Shown: piece after piece, positions 6,579-6,710 of the stretch | Layout of the letters: each line of letters begins with the position of its first letter | How positions within the stretch are numbered: position 1 is the stretch's first letter | NCBI GenBank assembly: GCA_018399395.1 | Contig: JAGYOI010000072.1 | Span: 1 to 6,710, forward strand | Direction of reading: 5' to 3' | From: Prolixibacteraceae bacterium | GTDB lineage: Bacteria > Bacteroidota > Bacteroidia > Bacteroidales > Prolixibacteraceae | DNA: 6,710 bases | Made by a program: the position numbers and the translations under genes | The notes under the pieces: generated by a model | Database searches by the model: none | Told to the model about the DNA's origin: nothing | Seen by the model: the letters and a program-made list of their open reading frames with translations, nothing else

Positions 6579-6710
6579 ATGCAATATCTTAAATTAATTA
6601 TTCTTGGATTTTTAATTTCCTTTTCAGCACAGTCGTTTGCCGGCAAAAGAGTGCAGGATAAATTTGATTACGAAAAATTTAAATCCTTTGACTCGTGGAA
6701 AGAAATAAGA
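6579..6710 (+). CDS. Small secreted protein, N-terminal fragment, 3' end outside window
   Basis: An ATG at 6579 opens a frame that stays open to the last base, giving 44 residues. The first 21 or so form a clear signal peptide: MQYLK, a hydrophobic core (LIILGFLISF), and a likely cleavage site near QSFA-GK. The visible mature part is charged and aromatic (KFDYEKFKSFDSW). The gene begins 4 bases after the preceding stop, so it is almost certainly in the same operon as the sigma factor and the membrane protein. In Bacteroidota such operons often end with a Spy/CpxP-like or other periplasmic protein acting as sensor or effector. The visible part is too short to assign a family. Product unknown; existence as a gene is well supported by the signal peptide and spacing. 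Confidence 0.75.
   Translation, partial: MQYLKLIILGFLISFSAQSFAGKRVQDKFDYEKFKSFDSWKEIR

Noticed and set aside
6579..6710. Naming the last gene a Spy/CpxP-like chaperone
   Set aside because: Only the signal peptide and about 23 mature residues are visible, and no LTxxQ-like motif is in the window.
1..6710. Search for CRISPR repeats, tRNA genes, insertion sequence ends and defence genes
   Set aside because: Nothing with regular spaced repeats, cloverleaf arms, transposase motifs or known defence domains was seen.

Overview
This 6.7 kb window is dense, ordinary-looking chromosome from a member of the Bacteroidota. The evidence is AT-rich spacers, start codons mostly lacking a clear Shine-Dalgarno sequence, a perfect TAnnTTTG-type -7 promoter element before the sigma factor gene, and protein architectures typical of the phylum: a multi-LysM protein fused to a periplasmic-binding-protein-like domain, and an ECF sigma factor followed by a 'PEGYFD' membrane protein. 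A Marinilabiliales/Prolixibacteraceae-like marine or anaerobic bacterium would fit, but that finer placement is inference. No tRNA, rRNA, CRISPR array, insertion sequence or phage gene was recognised, and no stretch over 180 bases lacks a gene.

Layout. Positions 1-576 (+) hold the C-terminal two thirds of a diacylglycerol/sphingosine-kinase-like lipid kinase whose start lies outside the window. It converges on a minus-strand block across a 135-base gap containing a perfect 9-bp inverted repeat. Read in its own direction, the minus-strand block is: a large secreted protein with five LysM domains and a type I periplasmic-binding-protein-like C-terminal domain (5379-2893); a 97-base gap; a polytopic polysaccharide flippase with a TTG start (2795-1350); and a DUF3267-type membrane zinc-metalloprotease candidate whose ATG overlaps the flippase stop by 4 bases (1353-712).

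A 178-base divergent promoter region (5380-5557) separates this block from a plus-strand operon. The operon encodes an ECF sigma factor (5558-6097), a single-pass membrane protein in the position of an anti-sigma factor (6152-6574), and the N-terminus of a small secreted protein cut by the window end (6579-6710).

How they may work together. Most of the genes concern the cell envelope: lipid phosphorylation, glycan export, peptidoglycan binding, a membrane protease, and an envelope-to-transcription signalling cassette. The sigma / membrane / secreted triplet looks like a self-contained stress-sensing operon that does not use the FecR-TonB architecture common in this phylum. The most notable items are this non-FecR sigma cassette, the LysM + binding-protein fusion that lacks transporter partners, and the translational coupling of a flippase to a metalloprotease. 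I see no clear evidence of a wholly new system.
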